A stretch of DNA of 9,230 nucleotides from positions 1 through 9,230 of the forward strand of contig JAFSBJ010000115.1 of the NCBI GenBank assembly GCA_017437345.1, written 5' to 3'. How positions within the stretch are numbered: position 1 is the stretch's first letter; every line of letters starts with the position of its first letter. A model generated the notes under the pieces. It was not told the DNA's origin and searched no databases. It was given only the letters and a program-made list of their open reading frames with translations. The stretch is from Clostridia bacterium. Its GTDB lineage: Bacteria > Bacillota_A > Clostridia > UMGS1810. Shown one piece after another: positions 1 through 6,305 of this stretch. Position numbers and translations under genes: made by a program.

Positions 1-71
1 TAACCTTTTGCAAGTTTTAAAACTCTTTTACGTCTTTTTCTTGTAGCCATAGCGCCTTTTACTCTAGCCAT
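1..71 (-). CDS. rplT: 50S ribosomal protein L20, N-terminal part (runs off window)
   Basis: The reverse strand from 71 reads MARVKGAMATRKRRKRVLKL followed by AKGY, the basic N-terminus typical of bacterial L20. Only about 23 codons are present; the rest lies beyond base 1. L20 binds 23S rRNA early in 50S assembly, and in Bacillus it also represses its own operon through the infC leader. It is third in the operon, 20 bp after rpmI, and a GAAGGAGG-type ribosome site sits at about 80-87. The identification rests on the opening residues plus the canonical infC-rpmI-rplT order. Confidence 0.93.
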   Translation of the reverse strand, partial: MARVKGAMATRKRRKRVLKLAKG

Positions 72-91
72 TTAAAACGCCTCCTTCGATT

Positions 92-289
92 TTATTTATA
101 CAGAATAAGTCTCTTGATTGTAGCTGCATTTGCCTTTGATGCATAAGTATGCTTTCTGAGAGCTCTCTTTCTCTTTGTGGATTTCTTTGTTAATATGTGT
201 CTTCTGAAAGCCTGGTTCTTTTTAACCTTTCCGTTTTTGGTAAGACCAAATCTTTTTGCCGCACCTCTATGAGTTTTGATTTTAGGCAT
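92..289 (-). CDS. rpmI: 50S ribosomal protein L35
   Basis: This is a 65-residue, strongly basic protein starting [20 protein letters not shown], the signature N-terminus of L35, and it has the normal family length. It contains the conserved Lys/Arg-rich core ([19 protein letters not shown], about residues 28-46). L35 is a small structural protein of the 50S subunit. The gene sits between infC (42 bp upstream) and rplT (20 bp downstream) in the usual order and is presumably controlled by the same leader. Its ribosome site GGAAGGAG is about 12 nt from the ATG, slightly far, so some translational coupling to infC is possible. I see nothing abnormal in the protein. Confidence 0.98.
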   Translation of the reverse strand: MPKIKTHRGAAKRFGLTKNGKVKKNQAFRRHILTKKSTKRKRALRKHTYASKANAATIKRLILYK

Positions 290-331
290 AGTCTTAATAC
301 ACTCCTTCCAATATTTTAGATGAAAAGTAAA

Positions 332-841
332 TTATTTTGGGGCAACGGTCATAGACATATTTCTGCCCTCTAATTTGGCAGCTTTTTCAACATTGCCCAC
401 CTCGGAAACTGCGGTCGCAAATTTTGCAAGAAGATCGTTTCCTATCTGGGTGTGATGAAGTTCTCTGCCTCTGAAGCGAACAGTTATCTTGACCTTGTCA
501 CCTGAACTTAAGAACTTTTTGGTATGATTAACCTTGGTGTCGAAATCGTGAACATCTATTGATGGACTGATTCTGATTTCTTTAATGCTTACAGTTTTCT
601 GATTTTTCTTTGCTTCCTTTTCTCTTTTTGCCATCTCAAAGCGGTATTTACCATAGTCCATTATTTTGCATACGGGTGGTTTTGCCTGAGGAGCAATCTT
701 AACGAGATCAAGCCCTCTTTCTTCGGCTTTTTTCATGGCAAATTCAATGTTTACAACATCAAGCTGTGAGCCGTCGGAATCAATTAATCTGACCTCTTTG
801 TCTTTGATTTCTTCATTAATCATTAATTCTTTGCTGCTGAT
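332..841 (-). CDS. infC: Translation initiation factor IF-3, probably with AUC start
   Basis: The protein matches IF-3: an N-terminal domain (INEEIKDKEVRLIDSDGSQL), a lysine-rich linker (MAKREKEAKKNQKT) and a C-terminal domain (IKEIRISPSIDVHDFDTK, then VRFRGRELHHTQIG). IF-3 binds the 30S subunit, keeps subunits apart and checks start-codon pairing. The first ATG (823) would give 163 residues but lies 27 nt from the only good ribosome site. The frame stays open upstream as ISSKEL, beginning with ATC at 839-841, 9 nt from GGAGG at 851-855, which gives about 169 residues. Rare AUU/AUC-type starts are known for infC and let IF-3 limit its own synthesis. The identity is certain; the exact start is inferred. 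It is the first gene of the infC-rpmI-rplT operon. Confidence 0.97.
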   Translation of the reverse strand: MSSKELMINEEIKDKEVRLIDSDGSQLDVVNIEFAMKKAEERGLDLVKIAPQAKPPVCKIMDYGKYRFEMAKREKEAKKNQKTVSIKEIRISPSIDVHDFDTKVNHTKKFLSSGDKVKITVRFRGRELHHTQIGNDLLAKFATAVSEVGNVEKAAKLEGRNMSMTVAPK

Positions 842-850
842 GACGAAGCA

Positions 851-855
851 CCTCC
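851..855 (-). promoter_or_regulatory. Ribosome binding site of infC
   Basis: Read on the minus strand, TTTTTTGGAGGTGC contains a clean GGAGG. The in-frame ATC at 839-841 is 9 nt away and the first ATG (821-823) is 27 nt away. This spacing is the reason for preferring a non-AUG start for infC. Confidence 0.8.
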
Positions 856-1017
856 AAAAAATAAATTAACAAAAGCGTTGCATTTTGCCTTTTTATGCTC
901 TGTGGAGCAATAAAAAAAGTGGGCAAAATCCACCCACTTATACATAAACAGAATAAGTATTAACCCTACTGGTACCTTTAAACCGCAAGGTGAGAGGTGG
1001 ACCTCTGCTTTGCTTTC
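856..1017 (-). promoter_or_regulatory. infC operon leader, L20-type attenuator
   Basis: About 160 nt of untranslated leader lies between the promoter and the infC ribosome site. In transcript order I see an AGAGGT-CC-ACCTCT palindrome (993-1006), a 5-bp hairpin ACCTT/AAGGT (974-978 with 987-991), a possible antiterminator hairpin ACTTAT/ATAAGT (953-958 with 936-941) and an intrinsic terminator (912-939). The antiterminator and terminator share bases 936-939, so they exclude one another. Autogenous control of infC-rpmI-rplT by L20 through transcription attenuation is established in Bacillus subtilis. That the same protein acts here is inferred from gene order and layout. No covariance search was possible. 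Confidence 0.75.
912..939 (-). terminator. Attenuator terminator in infC leader
   Basis: The transcript forms a 7-bp stem AAGTGGG/CCCACTT (arms 933-939 and 917-923) with a 9-nt loop, followed by a run of T on the minus strand (912-918). This is a textbook factor-independent terminator placed before the infC ribosome site, so it must act conditionally. Confidence 0.82.
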
Positions 1018-1023
1018 CAAAGT

Positions 1024-1052
1024 ATTATAGCACCGAGATTACACTTTGTCAA
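1024..1052 (-). promoter_or_regulatory. Consensus housekeeping promoter of infC operon
   Basis: On the minus strand TTGACA (1047-1052) and TATAAT (1024-1029) are separated by exactly 17 bp, a perfect match to the main vegetative sigma-factor consensus. A/T tracts just upstream (1056-1078) could act as an UP element. Transcription should start near 1017. Confidence 0.92.
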
Positions 1053-1053
1053 T

Positions 1054-1077
1054 ACTTTTTTTAAAATATTTTTATTT
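1054..1077. repeat. 24-bp direct repeat, left copy
   Basis: Bases 1054-1077 (ACTTTTTTTAAAATATTTTT plus ATTT) are identical to 4183-4206. This copy abuts the -35 region of the infC promoter. Together the copies bracket the segment holding the pseudogene and the SLH gene, as expected for an insertion duplication or att-like sites. The sequence is A/T-rich, so some caution is needed. Confidence 0.8.
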
Positions 1078-1105
1078 TCAAATATTTGCATATCTTAAAT
1101 TTTAA

Positions 1106-1310
1106 GCTGGTTTACCCGCCCCAAGGTGCGAAGCACCATTTTTTCGGTATGGCGGGTTTTATCTCGTTTGCTGAAAAAATTTTCCCTTGCTCGCACCCCA
1201 TACAAAACACACTTGTTAGGTTGCCTCTTGAAAGAGTTAAGGGGAAACCTTATCACTCTAAAATATACTATACTGCTTTTTCTGTGGAAGGGGTTTTGAT
1301 ACCATACTAT
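1106..1310. other. Palindromic, GC-richer non-coding module of unknown nature
   Basis: This stretch differs in composition from the very A/T-rich DNA to its right. A 7-bp outer stem ACCCGCC/GGCGGGT (1114-1120 with 1151-1157) encloses a perfect hairpin GGTGC-GAA-GCACC (1125-1137) followed by ATTTTTT. GGTGCGA (1125-1131) can instead pair with TCGCACC (1191-1197). GTATGG (1147-1152) can pair with CCATAC (1198-1203). A further GGTT...AACC hairpin with inner CTCTT/AAGAG lies near 1219-1249. ATACTATA occurs twice (1265-1272 and 1304-1311). Short open frames on both strands look unlike any protein I know. It replaces the 3' end of the neighbouring pseudogene. It could be a dispersed repeat, the end of a mobile element or a structured RNA; I cannot tell which. 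Confidence 0.45.
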
Positions 1311-2023
1311 ATATAGATTACATAAAATAAAAAAGGCTATTAATAACTCTACAAATGTTATACAAATCATTACAAATTGAGCTTTTAAGAATTGTGAAAG
1401 TGAAGTTAGTATTCCTTTAAATATATTGGATATTTTTCTAATAGATCTTTTTGGCAGTACATTGTGAATATACATTGATAATTTTCTTCTATCTGTTACT
1501 AAAAATAATGTTGCTAAAAAAGTAATTACAACATATACAAATATATTAGGTATAAACATTATAAAATTAAATGTTCCGTTAAATATTTTAGTTATATATA
1601 TTGATATACTACTAAATAAATCTAATCCTATATCATATATTTTTTCACTTATAGAATGTGGTATATTATTTATAGCACTAATGTGTTTTTTATATACTAA
1701 TTCGTATTTTTCTTGTATACAATCAAATGTAGCTGGCATTTATGCAGCTATAGATATGGCCTCTTTTAATAACTTTGAAACTAGTATATATACAATTAAT
1801 ATTACTAATGCATATATAACAAAAACTAAAATACTTCCTACTAATTTTCTAGAAATTTTTGTTTTCTTTACAATATATTCAACTAACTTGTCTAATACAA
1901 TCGCAGTTATTATTGCCACTATAAATGGCCAAAAAAAGATTCCCAACATTAATGATAATATTATTGCAATTGATATTGATATAATCCATAATATTTTAAT
2001 TCCCGTTTTTTATAATCTATCAT
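1311..2023 (-). pseudogene. Decayed YtvI-like (AI-2E family) sporulation membrane protein
   Basis: The conceptual product resembles the N-terminal two thirds of YtvI/AI-2E-family integral membrane proteins: hydrophobic helices, the stretch VAIITAIVLDKLVEYIVKK, then VITFLATLFLVTDRRKLSMY and a following KAQFVMICITFVELLIAFFI segment. Three lesions are visible. The ATG at 2021-2023 gives M-I-D-Y-K-K and then shifts out of frame; one extra A in the A6 run (2006-2011) would restore K-T-G-I-K-I-L-W-I-I into the helix. An in-frame TAA at 1740-1742 interrupts SIAA/MPATFD. After FFIL, near 1310, homology stops and the frame runs into unrelated DNA, whereas the family normally continues for several more helices (about 350-370 residues in total). 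YtvI is linked to sporulation; the wider family exports small molecules. It is a remnant and not expected to function. Confidence 0.75.
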
Positions 2024-2053
2024 AATTATATTCGCCTTTTATTTATTATGGTC

Positions 2054-2082
2054 ATTATATCATTTAAAAATGTATAAGAAAA
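2054..2082 (-). promoter_or_regulatory. Probable promoter of the ytvI-like pseudogene
   Basis: An extended -10 element, TGATATAAT on the minus strand (2054-2062), lies about 30 bp upstream of the pseudogene's ATG. The -35 at 17-bp spacing (TTTCTT, 2077-2082) is poor, but an extended -10 can compensate. Confidence 0.55.
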
Positions 2083-2116
2083 AACTATTACATATTTAGT
2101 AAAAACTCCACAAATT

Positions 2117-2149
2117 TTTTAAGGAGCGCTAGATTAGCGCTCCTTAAAA
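2117..2149 (-). terminator. Strong hairpin after the SLH gene
   Basis: A perfect 14-bp stem, TTTTAAGGAGCGCT/AGCGCTCCTTAAAA, with a 5-nt loop starts 7 bp beyond the SLH stop codon. The core is G/C-rich, but the flank has A-T pairs rather than a clean U-run on either strand, so it may be a bidirectional terminator or a 3'-end stabiliser. It separates the SLH transcript from the pseudogene. Confidence 0.7.
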
Positions 2150-2156
2150 TTATATT

Positions 2157-4073
2157 TTACCACATATTTACTGTGATACTTCCTTCTACCATATGCGGAA
2201 CAAGCTGTTTTATACAGTATGATGTATTAGTGTATAACCTATTTCTAAGTATCAATGGAAAGTCAACATATAACACATATTTATTATCATGATAAACTAT
2301 TTCAGAATTCATAAAACCTGTACCATCCCTTAAATATGGTCCATCTGATAAATCAGCAAAAAGTATATCTTTGTTAGTCTTGGAATTTACAATTTCAAAT
2401 TCAAGCTTTACTCTAATTTTATAGAAACCTGTTGTATTGTTGTAGTAAACAATAGGAAAACATGGCTCTCCATATCCTTTTAATATTATTTCATTTTCCT
2501 TAACATATTTTACGTACTGTTGTAATTGTTCTCCAGGAGTAGTATAGAAAAACAAATCCGCCATTTGTCTTGCCATATTCTTTACATCAGCTGTTCTGTA
2601 ATCAACATTTAATATACAGTTAAAGTAACGTCTTAAAATATATAATGTATCACTAAAAGATGATTTTACTTTAGGATAAATTGTTTTTGGTGTGGTAATT
2701 TTACCATCATAATCATTAATATATGGAAATTCATATACATAGTTTTCCCATGGTCTGTATATATACGGGAAGTCAGCATAATTACTTGGCCAATTTGCTC
2801 TATCTTCATCCACATAATATGGATCATTAATAGTATAATCACTAAAAACTATACAATTATTAATCCTGTTAGCCTTCATAGTTATATAATTGAGTATTGC
2901 TTTTGTCATATATTGATGACCAGGAAATTCATATGTTGAATCAGGCAGAATACCAACACCTACTGTTTTTCTTATTATCTCTTTTTCCTTATCTGTAAAA
3001 GAAGAAAAGTTAGAAAAATTAACAGTTACAGGTGTAAATTCTTTTTCCAAAAAATAAAAATCTCTGTTACTATATGGTTCTAAAAACTCTAATAAAGTTA
3101 CAGGTCTATCAAAATCAAACTCACCATTTTGATGAAAATATACTTTTTCTCCTTCTTCTCGAGAAAAATTATCCCATTTAAATTCAGTTCTCTTTTCCTC
3201 ATCAGTTTTAGGATAAGTACGACAACTGTACCGATTTATCTTATAAGTGTCATAATAATGTCTCCACGTTAAAACATCTTCTAATCTTAGTCTGGTACCT
3301 ATATCAGTATAATCATATCCTATAAGTGTACTTCCATAAATAAACATATCATTTTGAACTGTATTTATATCTTTATATATTACCTTTGCCACATATTCAT
3401 CTGATTTGTCACAAATAGATACTTTAGCATAAAAAGTATTAAGAAATGTACTTATAACATCATCCTTATTAATTTGATTATTGCTAACAAGTCTATCTAA
3501 TATTACAAGTACCTCTTCTAATGTAATAGAATCATCAGGACAAAACATTGTTTCATTTTTACCATTTACAATTCCTAAAGAGTTAGCTTTTAATATATAA
3601 TCTTTAGCCCAATGATTATTAATATCTTGGAAGTTAACTGTATTTTTATTATTTGACATACCTAAAATTCCAAATCTATCCATAATAGCAACAAATTCTG
3701 CCCTAGTAATATTATTAAATGGTTTAAATGTATTGTCCTCATATCCATTTATATATCCTATACCTGCAGCCTTTTCTATTTTAGGGATAACACTAATAGG
3801 TACCTCACTCAAATCATTAAAGCTCTTATTTCTACTTTGCTCCTCTTTAAAACTTTGTGATACATCAGCAAATATATTTAAAACTTCCCACCTTAGTATT
3901 TCTCTTTGTGGCTTTTCTTTAAATAACAACCCATATTTTTCTCCGGTATCAAAAGCCCAATCACTATATGGTTCATAATGAATCATTGTTTTCTCCTCGG
4001 CATTTACATTAACACATAAAGTTAAAATAATAACACCAACAACAAATATTAACCATATTACTCTTTTTAACAT
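2157..4073 (-). CDS. Secreted SLH-domain protein of unknown function
   Basis: I start at the ATG at 4071-4073 because GGGAGG lies 7 nt upstream; an ATG at 4088 would place that site inside the gene. The product has 638 residues. A signal peptide is clear: KR, a hydrophobic core, and likely cleavage after VNVNA (residue 25). SLH modules follow: a degenerate one (about 36-70) and two good ones (about 85-135 with GYINGYEDNTFKPFNNITRA, and 148-198 starting FQDINNHW). SLH modules usually anchor proteins to pyruvylated wall polymers. Two further stretches look SLH-like but worn (FDFDRPVTLLEF at 319-330; GVGILPDSTYEFPGH at 372-386). I recognise no domain in residues 405-638, which are rich in Tyr and Asn. 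Seven Cys remain in the mature chain, unusual for an exported protein. It is a single-gene unit with its own promoter and terminator inside the repeat-flanked A/T-rich segment, so horizontal acquisition is likely. Confidence 0.85.
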   Translation of the reverse strand: MLKRVIWLIFVVGVIILTLCVNVNAEEKTMIHYEPYSDWAFDTGEKYGLLFKEKPQREILRWEVLNIFADVSQSFKEEQSRNKSFNDLSEVPISVIPKIEKAAGIGYINGYEDNTFKPFNNITRAEFVAIMDRFGILGMSNNKNTVNFQDINNHWAKDYILKANSLGIVNGKNETMFCPDDSITLEEVLVILDRLVSNNQINKDDVISTFLNTFYAKVSICDKSDEYVAKVIYKDINTVQNDMFIYGSTLIGYDYTDIGTRLRLEDVLTWRHYYDTYKINRYSCRTYPKTDEEKRTEFKWDNFSREEGEKVYFHQNGEFDFDRPVTLLEFLEPYSNRDFYFLEKEFTPVTVNFSNFSSFTDKEKEIIRKTVGVGILPDSTYEFPGHQYMTKAILNYITMKANRINNCIVFSDYTINDPYYVDEDRANWPSNYADFPYIYRPWENYVYEFPYINDYDGKITTPKTIYPKVKSSFSDTLYILRRYFNCILNVDYRTADVKNMARQMADLFFYTTPGEQLQQYVKYVKENEIILKGYGEPCFPIVYYNNTTGFYKIRVKLEFEIVNSKTNKDILFADLSDGPYLRDGTGFMNSEIVYHDNKYVLYVDFPLILRNRLYTNTSYCIKQLVPHMVEGSITVNMW

Positions 4074-4125
4074 AAAAAATCCTCCCATAAAATTATTTAT
4101 ATAATATTTATTAATTTGAAAAATA

Positions 4126-4154
4126 ATTATATACCCATTTTTAATTTATGTCAA
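4126..4154 (-). promoter_or_regulatory. Consensus promoter of the SLH gene
   Basis: TTGACA (4149-4154) and TATAAT (4126-4131) on the minus strand are spaced exactly 17 bp, a perfect vegetative consensus. The predicted leader is about 45 nt. The promoter lies wholly inside the repeat-flanked segment, so the gene carries its own expression signal. Confidence 0.9.
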
Positions 4155-4182
4155 TTTATTATTCTTATATTTGAATATTTCG

Positions 4183-4206
4183 ACTTTTTTTAAAATATTT
4201 TTATTT
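4183..4206. repeat. 24-bp direct repeat, right copy
   Basis: Identical to 1054-1077. This copy covers the gatD stop codon (4201-4203) and the first bases after it. A 9-bp inverted match, TTCAAATAT at 1077-1085 and ATATTTGAA at 4167-4175, lies just inside the two copies and could be a vestigial terminal inverted repeat. Confidence 0.8.
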
Positions 4207-4914
4207 ACCATACTTATTTAAAATATAGCTATGAGCTGCGTTTTCAAATGTATCGTCTAAAGCTTCAAGAGAAACCTCATCGTATTTATTTTCAAGAGCT
4301 TTTTTTATTATATAATCGCAAAGTACGGGGTTTTTGGGAAGAAGCGGACCATGAAGATAGCTTGCTATAAGATTTTTATATATAGCTCCCTCAAAGCCTT
4401 TTCCCGAGTTTCCGTAGCCTGTGATAACTTTGCCTAGGGGGGTAAAGTTATCACCTATTATTTTGCCGCTGTGATTTTCAAAGCCAACAATTTTTGTTTT
4501 TAATATATCGCTTTCTATAATAACATTGCCAATGTGTCTTTCCTTTTCATATTCTGTGTGAAAACTAAGAATATCAAGGCATGGAAATTCACCATCGGGA
4601 GTTTTAAAATATTTTCCCATAAGCTCAAAGCCGCCGCACAAGGCAACTAAAACTTTGCCTTTTTCAACATATTCTTTAAATTCTTTTTTATAATTTACAA
4701 GTGCTTTGCAAACCATAAGCTGTTCTTTATCAGCTCCACCGCCTATAAATATAATATCGGAATTTTCAAAATCAGGCATTTGGTTTAGAGAATACTCTAT
4801 TACCTCACATTCTATTCCTCTTTTTTGTGTGCGGTATAAAAGTGAAGCTATGTTACCCCTGTCGCCATAAAGATTTAAAAGCTCGGGATAAAGATGAGCT
4901 ATTTGTATTTTCAT
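4201..4914 (-). CDS. gatD: Lipid II isoglutaminyl synthase, glutaminase subunit GatD
   Basis: A 237-residue CobB/CobQ-like class I glutamine amidotransferase. With MurT it amidates the alpha-carboxyl of D-Glu in lipid II to D-isoglutamine in the cytoplasm, GatD supplying ammonia from glutamine. Visible features are the N-terminal HLYPELLNLYGDRGN motif, an oxyanion/Gly-rich IGGGADKEQ (57-65), the nucleophile Cys93 in ALCGGFELMG, and the catalytic His188 in SYLHGPLLPKNP. Arg126 (KERHIGN) is a candidate for the substrate-binding Arg of Staphylococcus GatD. Length is normal. The start overlaps the murT stop by 4 bp, and GGAGG lies 7 nt before the ATG, so the subunits are translationally coupled. 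The stop codon is inside the right 24-bp repeat, and no clear terminator follows; the original 3' context seems to have been displaced. Confidence 0.95.
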   Translation of the reverse strand: MKIQIAHLYPELLNLYGDRGNIASLLYRTQKRGIECEVIEYSLNQMPDFENSDIIFIGGGADKEQLMVCKALVNYKKEFKEYVEKGKVLVALCGGFELMGKYFKTPDGEFPCLDILSFHTEYEKERHIGNVIIESDILKTKIVGFENHSGKIIGDNFTPLGKVITGYGNSGKGFEGAIYKNLIASYLHGPLLPKNPVLCDYIIKKALENKYDEVSLEALDDTFENAAHSYILNKYGK

Positions 4915-6263
4915 TTATTTTCCTCCAGAGCCTTAAGATTTGTCTGAGTGCCAAACATCGCTGTGTAGTTAACAAGAATATATGCTATATCGCCTTCTCC
5001 CGACATCAGACCGGAAAGGGTGAGCTTGTTGTTTTCTTTGATTATGACATTTTCAAAGCCTGCATATTTTAACCTGAGAGCAAGGTCGTCTTTTCTTATT
5101 CCCGATGCAATAATTCCCGATACATTTGCTTCTTTTAGCTTTTCAAAATCCACATCCCATATCCAGGAAATGTCTATTCCGTCGCCGGGGCCATCGTTTA
5201 TAGCTATCAGAACATCTTTTTTCCTCTTATCGGAAAGGACTGTTGCAATTGCCTGGTTAAAACCGGCAGGGTTTTTAGCAAGATTTAAAATTGCAGTTTT
5301 GCCATTTATGGTAAAGGGTTCCATTCGTGCTATCTGAGGCTTGTATGATTTAAAAACAGCTTCAAGATCAGAAATATCTTCTCCACATTCTTTTAATGCC
5401 GCAACAGAAGCAAGGATATTGTAGATATTATAGAAGCCGCGATAATTAAGGTTGAATGAATATCTATTGCCTGAATTATATATGCCGAATTTAAGACCTT
5501 CGGACATATCAATATCTTTTGCCACAAAATTAAGCTCAGGTCTTGAAAATCCGCATTTTTTGCAAAAATAGTCACCGAGCTGGCTATAGTGGGTATAATT
5601 ATAGCTTAGTTCCTCACCGCACACAGCACAATAGCGGCCTTCCTTGGTTTCACGCATGCCTGTGGTGCAGTTCTGATCTATTCCAAAATAGGTGACATTT
5701 TTATTTTTTCCAAAATGAGCACTCAGGGGATCATCGCCATTTAAAATAAGCTTTGTTTGGGGGATTTTTTCTATAGCTTCATTTAAAAGAGATATTGTTA
5801 TGTTAACTTCGCCAAATCTGTCGAGCTGATCGCGAAAAAGATTTGTTATGATGAGCTTATCGGGAGTTACAAAAGGAACAATACGCCTTAAGCTTGCTTC
5901 ATCACATTCTATTGCCGCATAGTCGGCATTTAGTCTGCCCAAAACAGAGGCATGGTCAATAAATGAGCAAGCAATACCGGGAAGCATATTTGCTCCGATG
6001 ATATTGCCCACCACCTTATAGCCCTTGGATTTTAACAGAGTGTATATAAGATTATTGGTTGTGGTTTTACCATTTGTTCCGCAAACAACTATTATATCCT
6101 TTTTAACCTGAGCTGCCAGATCCTTTAAAACAAAGGGAGCTATTTTAAGAGCTACTCCGCCGGGAGCTGACGAGCCTTTTTTCCCTGCAAGCTTTCCTGC
6201 TATAATTAGAAGCTTACAAACGATAATTGCAATTATATTTCTTAATTTTCTCAAGATTATCAT
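4911..6263 (-). CDS. murT: Lipid II isoglutaminyl synthase, Mur-ligase subunit MurT
   Basis: A 450-residue Mur-ligase-like protein that activates the D-Glu carboxylate of lipid II with ATP for amidation by GatD-derived ammonia. In order: a hydrophobic N-terminus (about 8-23), the ATP-binding P-loop GTNGKTTT (62-69), the NLFRDQLDRFGE motif (141-152), a zinc-ribbon-like insert with Cys212, Cys215, Cys234 and Cys237, LAKNPAGFNQ (328-337), and the C-terminal DUF1727 region with INDGPGDGIDISWIWD (355-370). An Asp of this region completes the GatD triad in the Staphylococcus complex; Asp357 or Asp361 are candidates. The ATG at 6261-6263 has a GGAAGG-type site only 3 nt upstream; a TTG three codons in is a possible alternative start. 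It is first in a two-gene operon with gatD. Confidence 0.95.
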   Translation of the reverse strand: MIILRKLRNIIAIIVCKLLIIAGKLAGKKGSSAPGGVALKIAPFVLKDLAAQVKKDIIVVCGTNGKTTTNNLIYTLLKSKGYKVVGNIIGANMLPGIACSFIDHASVLGRLNADYAAIECDEASLRRIVPFVTPDKLIITNLFRDQLDRFGEVNITISLLNEAIEKIPQTKLILNGDDPLSAHFGKNKNVTYFGIDQNCTTGMRETKEGRYCAVCGEELSYNYTHYSQLGDYFCKKCGFSRPELNFVAKDIDMSEGLKFGIYNSGNRYSFNLNYRGFYNIYNILASVAALKECGEDISDLEAVFKSYKPQIARMEPFTINGKTAILNLAKNPAGFNQAIATVLSDKRKKDVLIAINDGPGDGIDISWIWDVDFEKLKEANVSGIIASGIRKDDLALRLKYAGFENVIIKENNKLTLSGLMSGEGDIAYILVNYTAMFGTQTNLKALEENK

Positions 6264-6305
6264 ATTCCTTCCATTCAGAACTTAAATAGTTCAGATAGTC
6301 CTTCA

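Noticed and set aside
1113..1157. A 7-bp outer stem around a hairpin suggested a tRNA-like fold
   Set aside because: The enclosed region is only about 45 nt and lacks D, anticodon and T arms, so it is not a tRNA.
1095..1310. Open frame continuing the ytvI-like gene into the left module as a genuine C-terminus
   Set aside because: Residues after FFIL are basic, non-hydrophobic and unlike the family, where more membrane helices are expected. It is read-through into unrelated DNA.
1086..1316. Plus-strand reading frame of 76 codons
   Set aside because: It has no ribosome site or recognisable protein features, and it covers the palindromic module.
1681..2025. Plus-strand 114-codon frame with Ile/Asn/Thr-rich product
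   Set aside because: It is the antisense shadow of the membrane pseudogene in A/T-rich DNA and has no ribosome site.
4014..4016. Cys20 of the SLH protein as a lipoprotein lipobox cysteine
   Set aside because: The preceding residues LTL lack the small residue needed at -1, and a VNVNA signal peptidase I site follows.
4071..4088. Start of the SLH gene at the upstream ATG (4086-4088)
   Set aside because: That ATG overlaps the GGGAGG ribosome site serving the ATG at 4071-4073, and the signal peptide starts naturally at MLKR.
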